Positions 23,150 to 34,440 of a stretch of 64,000 nt of DNA are shown piece by piece. The DNA lies in the NCBI GenBank assembly GCA_034440635.1, contig JAOTON010000767.1, forward strand, positions 372,001 through 436,000, read 5' to 3'. The translations under genes were made by a program, and so were the position numbers. Below the pieces are notes generated by a model, which did no database searches, had not been told where the DNA came from, and saw only the letters and a list, made by a program, of their open reading frames with translations. Source of the stretch: Lepas anatifera (Eukaryota; Arthropoda; Thecostraca; Lepadidae). Every line of letters starts with the position of its first letter. The stretch's first letter is position 1.

Positions 23150-24720
23150 TTTGGCTGGGTGTTGGCCCTCCCACAACGCACACGGTGCGACCCGCACTCC
23201 CATCCATCGCCGTCGCCCACCGGCCGCCGGCTGGCCAGCCCACCTCCGGTGGCGTTTCTATGGGAACGCCGCTGTGTGGCCGGCCCGCCTCCCGTCCGCC
23301 GATGGACCCGATTAATAGGCGCCAAAGCGTTACGCCGCATATCGCCGCATCGCGTCAAATATCGCCTCCATCGGCGTATTGTCGTCGTCGGCGGCGGTCG
23401 ACGCGCCAGGCGGCGACCCGCCATTATTTAAATGTGACTGTGAGCGCAGTCGTATTGTGTGAACGCCGGATGATTTACATACAAACTGAATGTGAGCCGT
23501 GTGACAGCCGGGTCGTTTCCGCGGGGCGCCGCTATCGTCGCGGCCATCGGTTATCGCGCGTCGATATCGCCACTGTCCCCGTCGGCGACGTTGCGCGTGA
23601 CCGAGGCCGCGCGGCCGCCGGCGGCGTGCCTTCGCCGTCGGCGTTGCTTGCATCGCGCGTTTTCGCGCGCGCCGCGTCGGCCGGTGCCGGTTTCGCGCGA
23701 ATTGGCGCGGCGCGCCCGACCGCTGCGGCTGGTGGTGCGTCACAGGTGCGGCGGCGGCGATGAGCCGCGATGGCACCGGCGATAACCGGCCGCCTTGTTT
23801 ATGCGTGAATGGTCGCATCGCGGCGCGCCGGCGGTCGCGCGGCTGCACTGCGCGTTATTTATGAACGGCGCGATGACTGGCCGCGCGGCGGTGCGGCGGC
23901 GGCGCGGCGACGACGATCGGCGCCCGACGGGTGACGGCGGGCGGTGCGGCGGCCGCGCGGCGCGCCGTCTCTTCATCACCAGAGCTCCAGCCTGCAGCCG
24001 CCGCTCTGCCGGACAGCTCCGCGACGGTGGACCTCTGCAGCTCCTCTCTGCCTGTTCATCATCGTCCTCCAGCCATCTGCGGTCGGCGGTACATGCCGGC
24101 GCGTGGCCACCGCGGCGCGGCGCGGCCCGATTGTTCTGGCTGGCGTGTTATCGCGTGGCGGATCGCGCGGCGCGGCGGCCCGCTGAGCGGCGGTGAGCGC
24201 CGCTGCACGCGTCCGCCATTCAGCTGTCCCGATCTGGTGCAGGGCGCGTGTGTAGCACGTGTTACCTCAGCAGTGAGAGCGCACAGTCTCGCAATCAGCC
24301 GGCGCCGAACCGCCGCAGCCTCCGCTCCGCCGCGGCGCAGGGGACGGACTCGGTGTAACTCCGGAAAATCTAACTCACCGAATAGATGTCTTTTGAAGTG
24401 TTTGCCGTCTCCCGGCTGGACCTGACTACGTCGGAGGCTGCTTTGGTAATTGGTTACATTCGCGTGACACAAACGCTGCGGGAGCGGCTGGCTGACGCCG
24501 CCCGGGTTTCGTCCGATCGGACCGCGCAGCGCCTGTTTTGGCATCACCGTTGTACGGCGATGAGTCACGGCGTCGCGTTGGCGGCGGGCGGAGCTGGCGG
24601 CACGCGGCCGCCCTCACCGCCGACGACGCGCGGCCGGCCGTCCGTCCCGCCGCGCGCGACGCCGGCCTACGCGGTCTCGGACCGGAGACCGCGGTCGTCG
24701 TAGGTCAGGCAATCACTGTC
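23150..24720. promoter_or_regulatory. Largest CpG-rich island in the window (about 1.5 kb)
   Basis: Dense CG dinucleotides throughout, so all frames are long and open by composition (up to 205 codons) without domain content. TTTATG words stand out in the GC background (gtttatgcgtgaatgg at about 23797, gttatttatgaacgg at about 23854). It could be an alternative promoter/first exon or a clustered enhancer. No supported donor-ATG pair was found. Confidence 0.35.
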
Positions 24721-27165
24721 GAACGGGCTTGAAAGGTAGAATTAGGTTATCGGATTCGCTTATTTTTCAATTCCTTTTTGGTTTTATTTATACCTCCGAG
24801 AAGAATGGGTGGCCCTGGTAGAAATCATTTGGAATACGATTTCTCAATGGAAGGTGCTTTGCAATTAAGTTATCCCGCTTCAAAAGCCGTAGTGGTGCTA
24901 TCCGTAACATACCATGGTTTAGATGGGAATGAGTGTACATTTATTATGTTTTCATCGGTTTGACATGGCATGCGCATTGAGCGACTTGTCGGTGTTTAGC
25001 ACCACATATCGTACCAGACTTTCTCGGATATCGAGCCGGGTTTGTCAAGCTCCGCCGATATCGGTGCTGCCTTGTATTCGGCCTCCTGGTTCCCATCTGT
25101 TACAGTTAGAAGTAATTACAGCGTGCCGCCAAATATGCGCCTTTAAAAACGATGGATCTTCCTGGCCTGTAATCACGCGCATATCGCTTGCCCACCCGAC
25201 AATTATCCGCCCTGTTTCTAATGACGTCTTTAACCAATGTCAAAATTAGATGTCGGTTACTTAGAATGCAGACTGGAACTTCTCTGACTTGCGCAATTCA
25301 TTTTCTATAAATAAACTAGTGTCCGTGAGTTGCGGACCATAATGCTATCGGTGCGACACATGGAGCCAGTTCCTGCAATGACAATTCTATAAGCTCTTGG
25401 AAATCTAGCTGGTTATGGAACGCTCAGGTAATCGAGCAGGTCGAAGTGGCCCTCATATCCATTGTATTCACTCTTAATCTAAAAGAAGACGCTGAAAGAT
25501 GAATGTCAAGCCTGCTAAAACCAACCAAAAATGTAGGAGTCGGGATGTAAGGTGTTCTGAATTATTCAAATGTTAGTCCGAAATCATACTCGAACTAAGG
25601 CACTTCGTTTTTACATTCTCTCATTGCCATGCGTATTTTTCGTTTTTTTCATTTTCTTTCGATTTGTTAAAGCTTTTGAAAAATTTTAGTTTTTTTATAA
25701 TTATTATAAATTGTAAGCTTTAACTGCGAAATCTCCCCCTGTGGGTTTAAAAATATTCTCGTAAGTGACCCGTGTACTCTTTGGACTTTTCACACACAAT
25801 TTTTACACACATAGATATCGCACTACTCAAGGTGCTAATGCGGTGCTGACAATACATTGATTTTTGCTCTGCAATTGCTCTGAGCGCCGTAAGAATGTGC
25901 ACGGACCTGTTATCCAGCCGTACGCCATGTTGTCGCGGCACTTGTCTGTCGGACCTCTTACTTTTTTCCGGGGGACCTGGCCCGGCCACCACGCGATCAA
26001 CGTTGGGGCGCTTCCCTATGCTGAAGCGCTGGCGACCAGCAGTTTTTATTTGACATTGAGTATTTTTCGTGGAGAGGATATCCTGTTGCTGGCTTTCACG
26101 CGATGCCACGCGCCCGGCTACCATATATGGCGCGTTTGCGGCACGGATGTGACGTCGCTACCAAATGCACATTGCTTGTCAAAAATTAGTGTCGTGGGCA
26201 AACAAGATATCGGCTGTTGTGTCGTGTGACGTGTTTCGAGACTGCAGGAGAGCAGAGTTTCAACGCTGAGCTCCAAATGCTGCAACTCGTCCAGGGATCA
26301 AAATTACATCACCGTAGGGTCACAGACCATAGGCGTAGCCTAGGGGCTACTGTACCCCCCTCCCCTCCACTTGATATTTCGTACATTTTTTTAAGTATTT
26401 GGTCCTTTGATGTGTCATGCCAAGTATTAATGAAATTTTTGTGTTTGATTTGTCAGATTTCTGAACATTTGTAAACTTTCAGCCGATTTTTGAGCAGCAA
26501 AGTAACTGATATGGGAAAGCAGCGTTCTATCGTGTGCTTCAACCGGCAAGTCATTTCTGTCAGCTCCAACAAAAAAACACACTGCCAACAAAAGCAAGTC
26601 TTATAACCTAAGCTCAAGCAAAACCTATCGAAGCAAAATGAAATCTGTGAACGCTGCACCAGTCCGCATTTTATTTGTCATTAGGCCGTCCCTATACAGC
26701 TTCCTCACACTGGTCCCAAAACTGGAAAATATGCGCTATGTTCCCATAAGAATGAAATTTCTTATTGCTGAAGAAAATACATTTGTAGAGCCCTAATATT
26801 CGGAATTGGTCATGCTGGTTTTGATAGAGCTGGGAGGTGACCAATTTTGAAAATCTGAAGGACATCCGTGGTCGGTGCGTCTCAAAGTGCATCCTAAGCC
26901 TGATGGTCACTGCTTTCTTCACTGCTTAGTCGCCTCTGCCCAACTTTTTTCGATAAATTGTTCATTTCCTATAATGCTGTGGCATCTTAGCAAAACATGT
27001 TTCAGATTTCTTATCTTTTCTGATTGATGTCGCACTCTTTTTGAATCCCGGTAACCTGCACCGCCCTCGCCAGAATTATTGTTCGAAACCAGTAAACATC
27101 CGAATCAGCCTGCCGTTCTGCCTTTCACGTCGTATATCTGCTATACTTTGCCCGGTTTACCACTT
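24721..27165. other. Intronic sequence, AT-rich, no gene recognised
   Basis: No array or coding exon. cataggcgtagcctagg near 26328 resembles one end of a MITE, but no partner end was found. A CArG box is annotated at 26121. Confidence 0.4.
26121..26130. promoter_or_regulatory. Palindromic CArG box CCATATATGG
   Basis: Exact, fully symmetric CC(A/T)6GG, of the type SRF binds well, in the putative SRF intron and followed by a gcgcgtttgcg stretch. Candidate autoregulatory site. Confidence 0.4.
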
Positions 27166-27169
27166 CCGG

Positions 27170-27560
27170 TTTCGCCTTTGCCGTCGCTGGTAAATCAGCC
27201 GTTGCAATAAGCCGTGCTTATTCGTGTGGGGCGTTGGCGGTAAGTGCCGGTCCGTGCGGCGGCGCCCCGCCGTTTGGAAACTCGCGCCGCCGTCCTGAGC
27301 TCCGGCGTACTCGCCGCTGGACACCTTCTAATTGATAGTGCTGGAACGCCTTACGATGGGCCCACTGTGCGTCGGCGAGCGTCGATTTCGGCGAGTTCAC
27401 GTCTCCGGTGTCGATTTATGAAGCGCGGCCATCGTTCAATATGCAGGGGCGATGTCGGTCGGCTCGATTACACGGTCGATTTATGTGTCACTGGCGGGCG
27501 CCGGCGGTGTGCTCCGCAGCGGTTTGCGGTGAGTTAGCGGCCGGGTCGCGCCTGCTGGGC
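27170..27560. promoter_or_regulatory. GC-rich island with repeated GATTTATG words
   Basis: tcgatttatgaagcg (27412) and tcgatttatgtgtc (27477) repeat within about 65 bp in CpG-rich sequence, with further tcgatt words nearby. TTTATG/CATAAA is an Abd-B/caudal-class homeodomain core. No coding evidence. Confidence 0.3.
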
Positions 27561-28229
27561 CTGGAGATGGGCGTGAGGTGTGAAGGCTCGCCGACTTCCG
27601 TGCTTCTGGCGAGGGGATGGCCGGCTTATGTTGGGCATGTGGTGTGCTGCAGGCGATGGGAAGGATAATTGGGAGTCTGAGTCTGGCAGAAGGGCCCGGG
27701 TAATGTCGTTTGTGACGTGGCTGATTGCGATGATTCATTCACCGAATTATCCGTGTGCCAAAGCCGATTGGGGAATTCACCAACTGGAAAAGCGTGTGGT
27801 TAGCAAGATTGTGGGCGTTTGGAACTGTTAAACCCTTTTTTAAAGTTTTAAAGATGAATCCTGGTGTTGGGCCATCTTAGATCATTTCTGGGTTCTTGGT
27901 TCGGATAAGTTGTTGTGTCGGATGGAAACTTGACGGTGCTGTGGAATTTTACCAACGCTTTGAGTCCGAAAACCGAAAGCCGTCCGAAAACCGGGGACTA
28001 GACGTTCCAGGTTAAGGCACGCCCGTGATAACATAGATCAAACAGTCTTAAACTTTTCCAATTTGGATTTATCCGTCAGAGATGTTCTCGCTACTGCCTA
28101 CTTCACCAATATTGGCTTCTTCACACATACACTTTTTGGACAAATTTTTTGTGGATTTTCACCGCTGAAACCACTGCAGCATTATGGTATGGACCGGACC
28201 CATCAGTGAGCTAATACCGGTTAAGTCTC

Positions 28230-28720
28230 CCTGACTGCGGCCGATTACCGGAGCTGTAAGAGGAGCGTCACGGTGAGGAGGTGCCGGCTAACTCACAGTG
28301 TGACCGGCCGTGACGTGCGGTGTGCGGGGCGGCGTCACGGCGACCCTTCCGCAACGAGCGGGCCGTCCACCGGCGAGATAAATGGTGGCGCCGCACTCGC
28401 CGTGCTGAATCGACTCATTTGTAGCCGCCGCTATGACAGGGGCACTGCTAATGGACACTGGAGACGTCGTCACCGTACGCCCTATCATTTCTCAGCCGGT
28501 GAAGAACGAACGTTGAACTGGGCGGCGGCGGGCTGCGACCGGGGCGGACGCCGGCGCGCCCTCCCAACCAGGCTCGTAGCGCCGTCTCATGTTTTCAATT
28601 TCATGCCTAAATCGTCTCCGACTGGAATGCTGAGTGTGCGCATCCGAATTAGAGCCGTCACCGCCGCGCGCGGCTGCGAAATGGCGTCGGCCAGGTGTGG
28701 GCCATCCGAGGAGCGAAACT
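28230..28720. promoter_or_regulatory. GC-rich island
   Basis: CpG-rich, with gccgtgacgtgcgg (CRE-like half) and gagataaatgg words. A 149-codon frame here is compositional. Regulatory role inferred. Confidence 0.25.
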
Positions 28721-28858
28721 GAGAAATGGAAACGGTGTGGTGGGAAGGTAGGTGGCTTCACTGACAAGGTTGGTTTAGTCAATCGGAGTGGGTCTCCGCA
28801 GACGAATAACGTGGGTAATCGTGATGCTGCAAAAATATGTCCAGAGCTAAAAGAATAA

Positions 28859-29151
28859 CGATAAAGGTAAAGGAACACACTGACAAGTTGGATATTAAAT
28901 ATATATTAAAAAGCAAGCACACGGACGCGTTTCGTAACTTCTTCAGCGTGTGTTTAAACACACGCCGAAGAAGTTACGAAACGCGTCCGTGTGCTTGCTT
29001 TTTAATATATATTTGATATCCAACTTGTCAGTGTGTTCCAACTTCGGCGTGTTTAAACACACGCCGAAGAAGTTACGAAACGCGTCCGTGTGCTTGCTTT
29101 TGAATATATATTTAAAATCGAACTTGTCAGTGTGTTCCTTTACCTTTATCG
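28859..29151. repeat. Foldback cassette with three copies of a hammerhead-like motif
   Basis: One unit on the minus strand (28859-28957) faces two plus-strand units (28954-29040 and about 29050-29151). The units are nearly identical over about 90 bp, so the left half folds into a long hairpin around tttaaa. Each core (28918-28952 minus, 28959-28993 plus, 29058-29092 plus) reads CACACG, then CTGAAGA or CCGAAGA, agttac, GAAA, cgcg, TC, CGTGTG. The flanking six-base arms pair perfectly. This layout resembles a hammerhead core. Against activity: no paired stem II, and U4 is replaced by C in two copies. Outer tips cgataaagg/cctttatcg are inverted. A 75-codon frame across it is a by-product. Confidence 0.8.
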
Positions 29152-31430
29152 TCTATGTCAAATGGCTCTTTAGCTGAAAGAATGTTGTGGCAAGTTATTT
29201 TTTTCCATTTTCAACGTCCCGGGTCGAAGTCACGTCAATTTTCCAGACACAAGTAGGCTTTTAAGTATTTGCTGGTGGCTTCCGCCGCTCGCATTTCCGT
29301 GGTATTCTGCTCTTAAATTATCTCATATCAGACTGAGCTGTAGTGAAGCGTTTTCACTTATAGAAATTTAGAGATATGGGATTCTTTTTTCATGCATACT
29401 TGCCACCCTTTATTAGTCTGTATCGTGTTGTTTCAATGGGGAACCGCACGGAGGGTGCACCGTGCCAAGGTGCCAGCTGCTGGGAGTAACTGAGCAGCTG
29501 CCTGCGCTCCGGAGCGATAGCCCAGCTCTGTCCATGCATGGTCCGACAATAGGCCTGCCGAACGCGGAGAGGACACGCTCTGAAGGTGTCGAGCTCACGA
29601 ATAGCCCTTCATCATTTAACGCCGGTTTTTGCCGATAAGAGGACACTATCAGCGGGGGCTGCTGCTGTGTTTGGTGCGGTGTCTGCCTTATGCGGCGCTG
29701 CGGCTGAGATGGGAGCAGATGCGCTCGATTCCTGGCGCGTGCCGTGGTCGAGGGCGCGGGTAATGCCAAAATTACACACCAAGACCCGACATTTCTACTT
29801 GGATCCTTTAAGGTAGGAGTTTTCATTTTGGGCTAAAAGATAAATAGTATTTTTTTAGTTTATTGTTTTTTTTACCAGAATTTGGTCTCACGGCCCAGGT
29901 GTGAGGTTATCAGGGGTGTCGTCCACCTTAGTTGGCGGTGTCTGGCGGTCAGTGTTGACCGCGACAGAGGACAGCGGGGTGGTCGCAGTTTTGTCACGCT
30001 CTGGAAAGGACCCACCCACGCACGCTCGCAGACGACCCGGACGGGCTCATGGGGACACGCCGGGCATAGCAACTGGTCGAATACAAAACACCTCTGAAAG
30101 CGTTTGCATTGTCTGTGATAGCCTTACCAGCGCGGTGCGGATGCGGACTACATATTAATGCTCTTTTAGATGCGATCTTTTTTATAGTTTTTAAGCTGAT
30201 TGGTCAACTTTCAGACATGAAGGCTCACAGTTATAAACTGATATTTTTGCACCCCGGATTTGGATTTTACTGGTTTTCTAGTCTTCGCCAGCTGAAAGTA
30301 GGGACTTTTACTGTCGGGTGTGTCCAGTTGTTTCCGGCCGGATCTGCTCCCCGTCGCTGTGGGGTGGCTTCGAAAAAGCCCCGCAGTGAGCCGACACGCA
30401 GGGGCGTTGGGGTGAGAGTGCTGGCAACAGCCTGCGCCTCTTTCACGGGTGCAGAAGTACTAACCTCCCTGCTGGGTCTGACCCGCTGCCACTCACTTTC
30501 ATTCCGCAAAATGCGCCTGTAGTGAAGGCATTAGTTGTACCCTAGCTCAAATTGGGAAAAGGCTGATTATGTTTTGGCTTTAACTGCGCGTTAGGAGAAG
30601 TTTTTGGGACCGATGTCGCCCGTTGAATCTTCGTGCCGCGGCGCGACGCCATTACAGAACATACGCCAGGAAAGTGCAACAGTGCCCCATATTTTCCGCC
30701 GCTGAGCCCATTGTATAGAGCAGGTAAAATCGGGTTTTTAATGACAGTCGTAACGGGAAGATTTTGATTTGGTGGAAGGCATCAGATCCACATGCCATTT
30801 GCCACACGCCAGCAAGTTGCGACCAGTTTGTTAACGGTTTTTCATTTTATTTCACTCGAGTTGTCGTGTCTCGTCCGGATATTTTGTTGGTTTATGTCAA
30901 CAATTTTATGTGATTATTTGCTTTGCTAATTCAGTGTTCCGATAGGTTTAGTGTCGATATCGATGTCGAACACGTTAGTGTCGATATCGGTGCCGCAACA
31001 GTCCATTTTCGACAAACAGAAAATATTTGTTACTGCGAAATATTTTCAAAGATTGGCCACCAGTCATTTGAACAACGTTGATGACCGATCAATTCTAGTC
31101 CTTGGTGACATGTGACCGAGTGATGAAATGAGCAGTTGAAATATCCAGTTGTCTTGGGAAAAGAAAAAAATGCTTCGTCGTAAGGCGAATGAAAAACATC
31201 CGAAACAAAGCAGGAAATTCAGAGGAAAGCGTGCCAGCTTCACGTGCATCGGCACCACCATCCATCATGCACGACAATGCCCTCTCTGTCCGGCACGTGC
31301 AAACGGTACAATGACTATCCGCTCGTGCCGGCAACACGCCCGCAATCGGCCGACAATCACCCCGCCAATGATATGGCTTTTGACCTCAATGCTGACCCCT
31401 GGCTCATCCTGCCGGTGCATCAATGACCGC
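29152..31430. other. Intronic sequence, no gene recognised
   Basis: Mixed composition with moderately GC-rich patches at about 29640-29780 and 30320-30500. A 27 bp tandem pair of ttagtgtcgatatcg lies at about 30948-30990. No exon or RNA gene recognised. Confidence 0.4.
30948..30990. repeat. 27 bp tandem duplication with GATATC core
   Basis: ttagtgtcgatatcg occurs twice at a 27 bp spacing. Small and possibly incidental. Confidence 0.6.
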
Positions 31431-31642
31431 CGTTGACCCCCGCGCTGACCCCCGCCAGTGAATAGCGACCATCCATTGTCCATCTGGTCCATTGTCAGCT
31501 CGGGACAGCGCGCGCGCGCCGGCTCATGATGCGCAGCTAAGACATTAGCATAGTCCGCCGGTCCTGCAGAGCCGTAACCGGTCATGGCCCGGTATGACCA
31601 CAACGCCGCTGCTGGCCCTGCTGTCGGCGCGCTGGCCGCTGC

Positions 31643-31652
31643 CCATATAAGG
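31643..31652. promoter_or_regulatory. CArG box CCATATAAGG
   Basis: Exact CC(A/T)6GG in the GC-rich island. ATATAA-type cores are among those classically bound by SRF. Confidence 0.5.
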
Positions 31653-31831
31653 CGTGACCAGATCCAATTTTGCGGCGTGGGGATTTATCTGAGCAAGATC
31701 GGCGCGGCGGCCGGTTGTTGCAGCGCCGCGGTGACTCATGGCTGCACAGGTAGCAGCCTCGCCTCGATTACCGCCGCCACGATGCCATGAATGGCCCTGG
31801 AGGACGCGCCGAGTTGCAGGACCCCGCACCG

Positions 31832-31841
31832 CCTTATAAGG
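31832..31841. promoter_or_regulatory. Palindromic CArG box CCTTATAAGG
   Basis: Exact and self-complementary CC(A/T)6GG, 189 bp from the other box in the same island. Confidence 0.5.
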
Positions 31842-31900
31842 GGTGGCAACGCGCCGGACACCCCCTCCCCGCTCCAACACCCCGCTCCGCCAGGTGAGGG

Positions 31901-33461
31901 AGTTACCGGGAAGGATTTAACGTCGTAAGCGCGCCGTGTATGCTACGTTGAAAGAAATTCTGAGCGCGCTAGAGGTATTTTGTTTCCTGTCGTCCGTGCA
32001 CTTCGGGTGGCTAGATGGTCCGTCGATTGCCTCGTCATCTGCTGGAAGGGACAGCCGAGGACCGGGCACGCAGCTGGGGGTGATTGACTCATTGCGATGC
32101 AATCAACATGCCTCTAAACGAAACCATTAGCATGATAAACGTGTTTGTAACGCAGTGCATCCGTCACTTCAACACATACGATCGGTTATCGGCGTAGGCG
32201 ATCCTTAATAATTTGCCTCGGTACAGCATCAGCCAGCCAACGCATCTGCAACCGACGGCCGACATAATCAAACCATTACAGTCCACTTATCAGCATTCAT
32301 CGGATGGTGTGTGTGTGTGTGTGTGCCGAGGAGGGCCGATGCAGCGCAAATGCCCCTGGCCCGGGGCTAGCTATCGGTCAACAGTGAACTGAGACTGCAC
32401 ACCACTTCGAGCCTTACTTAGAATCGGCGCACCAACTTCAACCAAAAACCAGGCGCCGCGCGATCCAAATTTAGTCGTCTCCGCTGTAAAAGGTCATAAG
32501 GAGATCAGCAAGAACTCGTCTTCTCTGCTTTCTTTGGCGGCTCGCACTGACCTGGAGCAAGAACGGGAAGCACGTGGTCCCGGCTCGAGGGCGACCCAAC
32601 AGGGAGGTCAGCAAGGGCACGCGTTAAATGGGTGGTCAGAGCAGCAGTGGACGGCGACGGGGGAGGGTCCAGCTGCTGTTAGAACGGGTATGCGACAGAA
32701 AAACGGACCGGTAAACACGGGAAAAGTTATTGAGAATTAGGGTGTATAGGATTTGACGTCAGGTGGGTGGCTCGTTGTATGAGAGGTATAAATGGTAATT
32801 TGAATGCATGCGAGGTATAGGCGCCGACAGAAGCGGGGATTTTAGTCCGAAGTGTCTGTTTAGGTCCCTGGGATTCTATTTATGTTAGTGATATGAGCGA
32901 TAATTGTGTAACGCTTTGTCCCAGCTCCATGCTGGGGCTGCATTTGGTAGCACTCCATTGTTGGCCCGTCGGAACACGTGACTTTTGTTCACAACGACCC
33001 CGCCGGGCACCTCACTATGGGTATTACTGCTGGTGTTTGTTCCCTTGTCTAACCTCTCCCCTTGGGGGAGACACTCACTCATCGGCTGCGGTAAAGTGCC
33101 AAGTTTTGTTTAGCTTAGTTCTAATGATCGTTTTTAACGGACGCGTTTCTGTGGCCGTTTTTTATTGACATGTTTGTACAGTTTGTTACCGCGCATGCTG
33201 TGCGGTTCGCCTGCAGCCAGCTGAACGTGCACAGTGGTGTTGTATCGATAGGTGATTGAGTTTGTTATGGCTCATTACTAGAATCTCGTGTTAACGGTTA
33301 ACTGCAGCCAGGGTTGTACTCCGCTGCACTGTATTGTTGTTTTCTTCCATGTTCTAACATAACCTGACAAATATACAGAGCGAGAGAGCAGCTGTGACTT
33401 GAAAAGGATGTACTTTAACCTTTTCTGAAGGTTGAGTTGTTTTGGGGGAAGTATTTACAAT
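31901..33461. other. Intronic sequence, no gene recognised
   Basis: Apart from the GT microsatellite, no array or exon is seen. Open frames are short. Confidence 0.4.
32307..32324. repeat. (GT)9 microsatellite
   Basis: Uninterrupted GT dinucleotide run. Confidence 0.95.
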
Positions 33462-33469
33462 GGGTACGA

Positions 33470-33628
33470 CAGTGACGGGTACAAGCGGGAGCCAAGGGGC
33501 TCAAGCCCCCCCCGAAATATCAGAGTGCCTAGAGTAGATGCCGGAGACTGATTCCTAAGCGATAATGGGGGAGACTCGAGCCCTCAAGCCCCCTCCAGGC
33601 TCGAAATGAAGTCTTGGAGCCGTTACTG
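33470..33628 (+). mobile_element. hAT-like MITE family A, intact copy with target duplication
   Basis: The 159 bp element runs from cagtgacgggtacaagcggg to gtcttggagccgttactg. Flanking 8-mers gggtacga (33462-33469) and gggtacgg (33629-33636) agree at seven of eight positions, the 8 bp duplication expected of hAT. Aligns over its length with 6658-6815 (inverted) and 16994-17166. No coding capacity. Confidence 0.85.
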
Positions 33629-34440
33629 GGGTACGGTATGAAGTTGCGTTCCTTGAGCGATAGAAGCTGATGTTGCATTGCCAGCGTGAGAGGGGGCTCA
33701 CTTTTGGCGCGTGCTTGCGGTATTTCTAAGTTGCGTCTGAACTAGTGCTTTCACATCCCACAGCCATGTGATTTGGGAACATCTAACGAAAGTGCACTTA
33801 AGGCCGCTGAGGCTTTGGAGCTTAAGAGATCCGTGTCGAATTAGGACTTCCAGACCTGATGGAGTTTCCATACCATTTTAGCTTTTCCTAAAGTAAACAA
33901 ATAGTATGTGCTGAATACCTATTCACTCATTTCTGATTAATCTTGCTGTGTGCTAGTTGACTCGAGGATTGAGAACAGCGCCTTTTTTGGATATTTGGTT
34001 TTGTATCTGATTCAAAACGCTTGAGAAGCGTGGATCTGATCTCGGATTCATCCTTCATTAGGCCTACACACAGCTGACAGAACGCCAAAAGCTTTCATAA
34101 AGGTCGCACTGCACTCGGTGATTTCGAGCTAACTTAAATAGCTATCGGACGTGTTTTGGCTCCCCGTTGGATACTAGAGCTTTCTTGCTTATATGACGCA
34201 ATCTGCACCTCAAAAACAACATACATACGGATTTAATATGTTTATTGACTCAGTTTCAAGCACAAATTCACATTAGCGAGCATCAACGACCGACATTGGC
34301 TACATAAGCAAGCACACGGCTAAAGCTCCGTTTAGTCGTGGTTACATCCATATCGAATACATCGATCGCTTATCAGTAGTGCACCGCTGCACGGCGTACA
34401 CCCGCTCACAAACCACAAGACAACCCGCAGGGAAAACCGA
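33629..34440. other. Intronic sequence, no gene recognised
   Basis: AT-rich; contains ccttttttgg at 33981, a homopolymeric CArG-form word of doubtful value. Nothing else supported. Confidence 0.4.

Larger units (their letters stand above)
31430..31900. promoter_or_regulatory. GC-rich island containing two consensus CArG boxes
   Basis: A CpG-rich block with CCATATAAGG at 31643 and CCTTATAAGG at 31832, 189 bp apart, plus gactcatggct/ggcgtgacc words. AT-rich hexamers are rare in such GC-rich sequence, so paired CArG boxes are more surprising here than in AT-rich intron. Candidate SRF-responsive enhancer. Confidence 0.45.

Noticed and set aside
23146..24568. Several 130-205 codon frames on both strands
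   Set aside because: Stop codons are depleted by CpG/GC richness. Frames overlap on both strands and contain only low-complexity Arg/Ala/Pro sequence.
26328..26400. MITE starting cataggcgtagcctagg
   Set aside because: No matching opposite end found, so boundaries cannot be supported.
28950..29177. 75-codon frame with two similar halves
   Set aside because: Direct product of the duplicated foldback unit; each half repeats the same non-coding motif.
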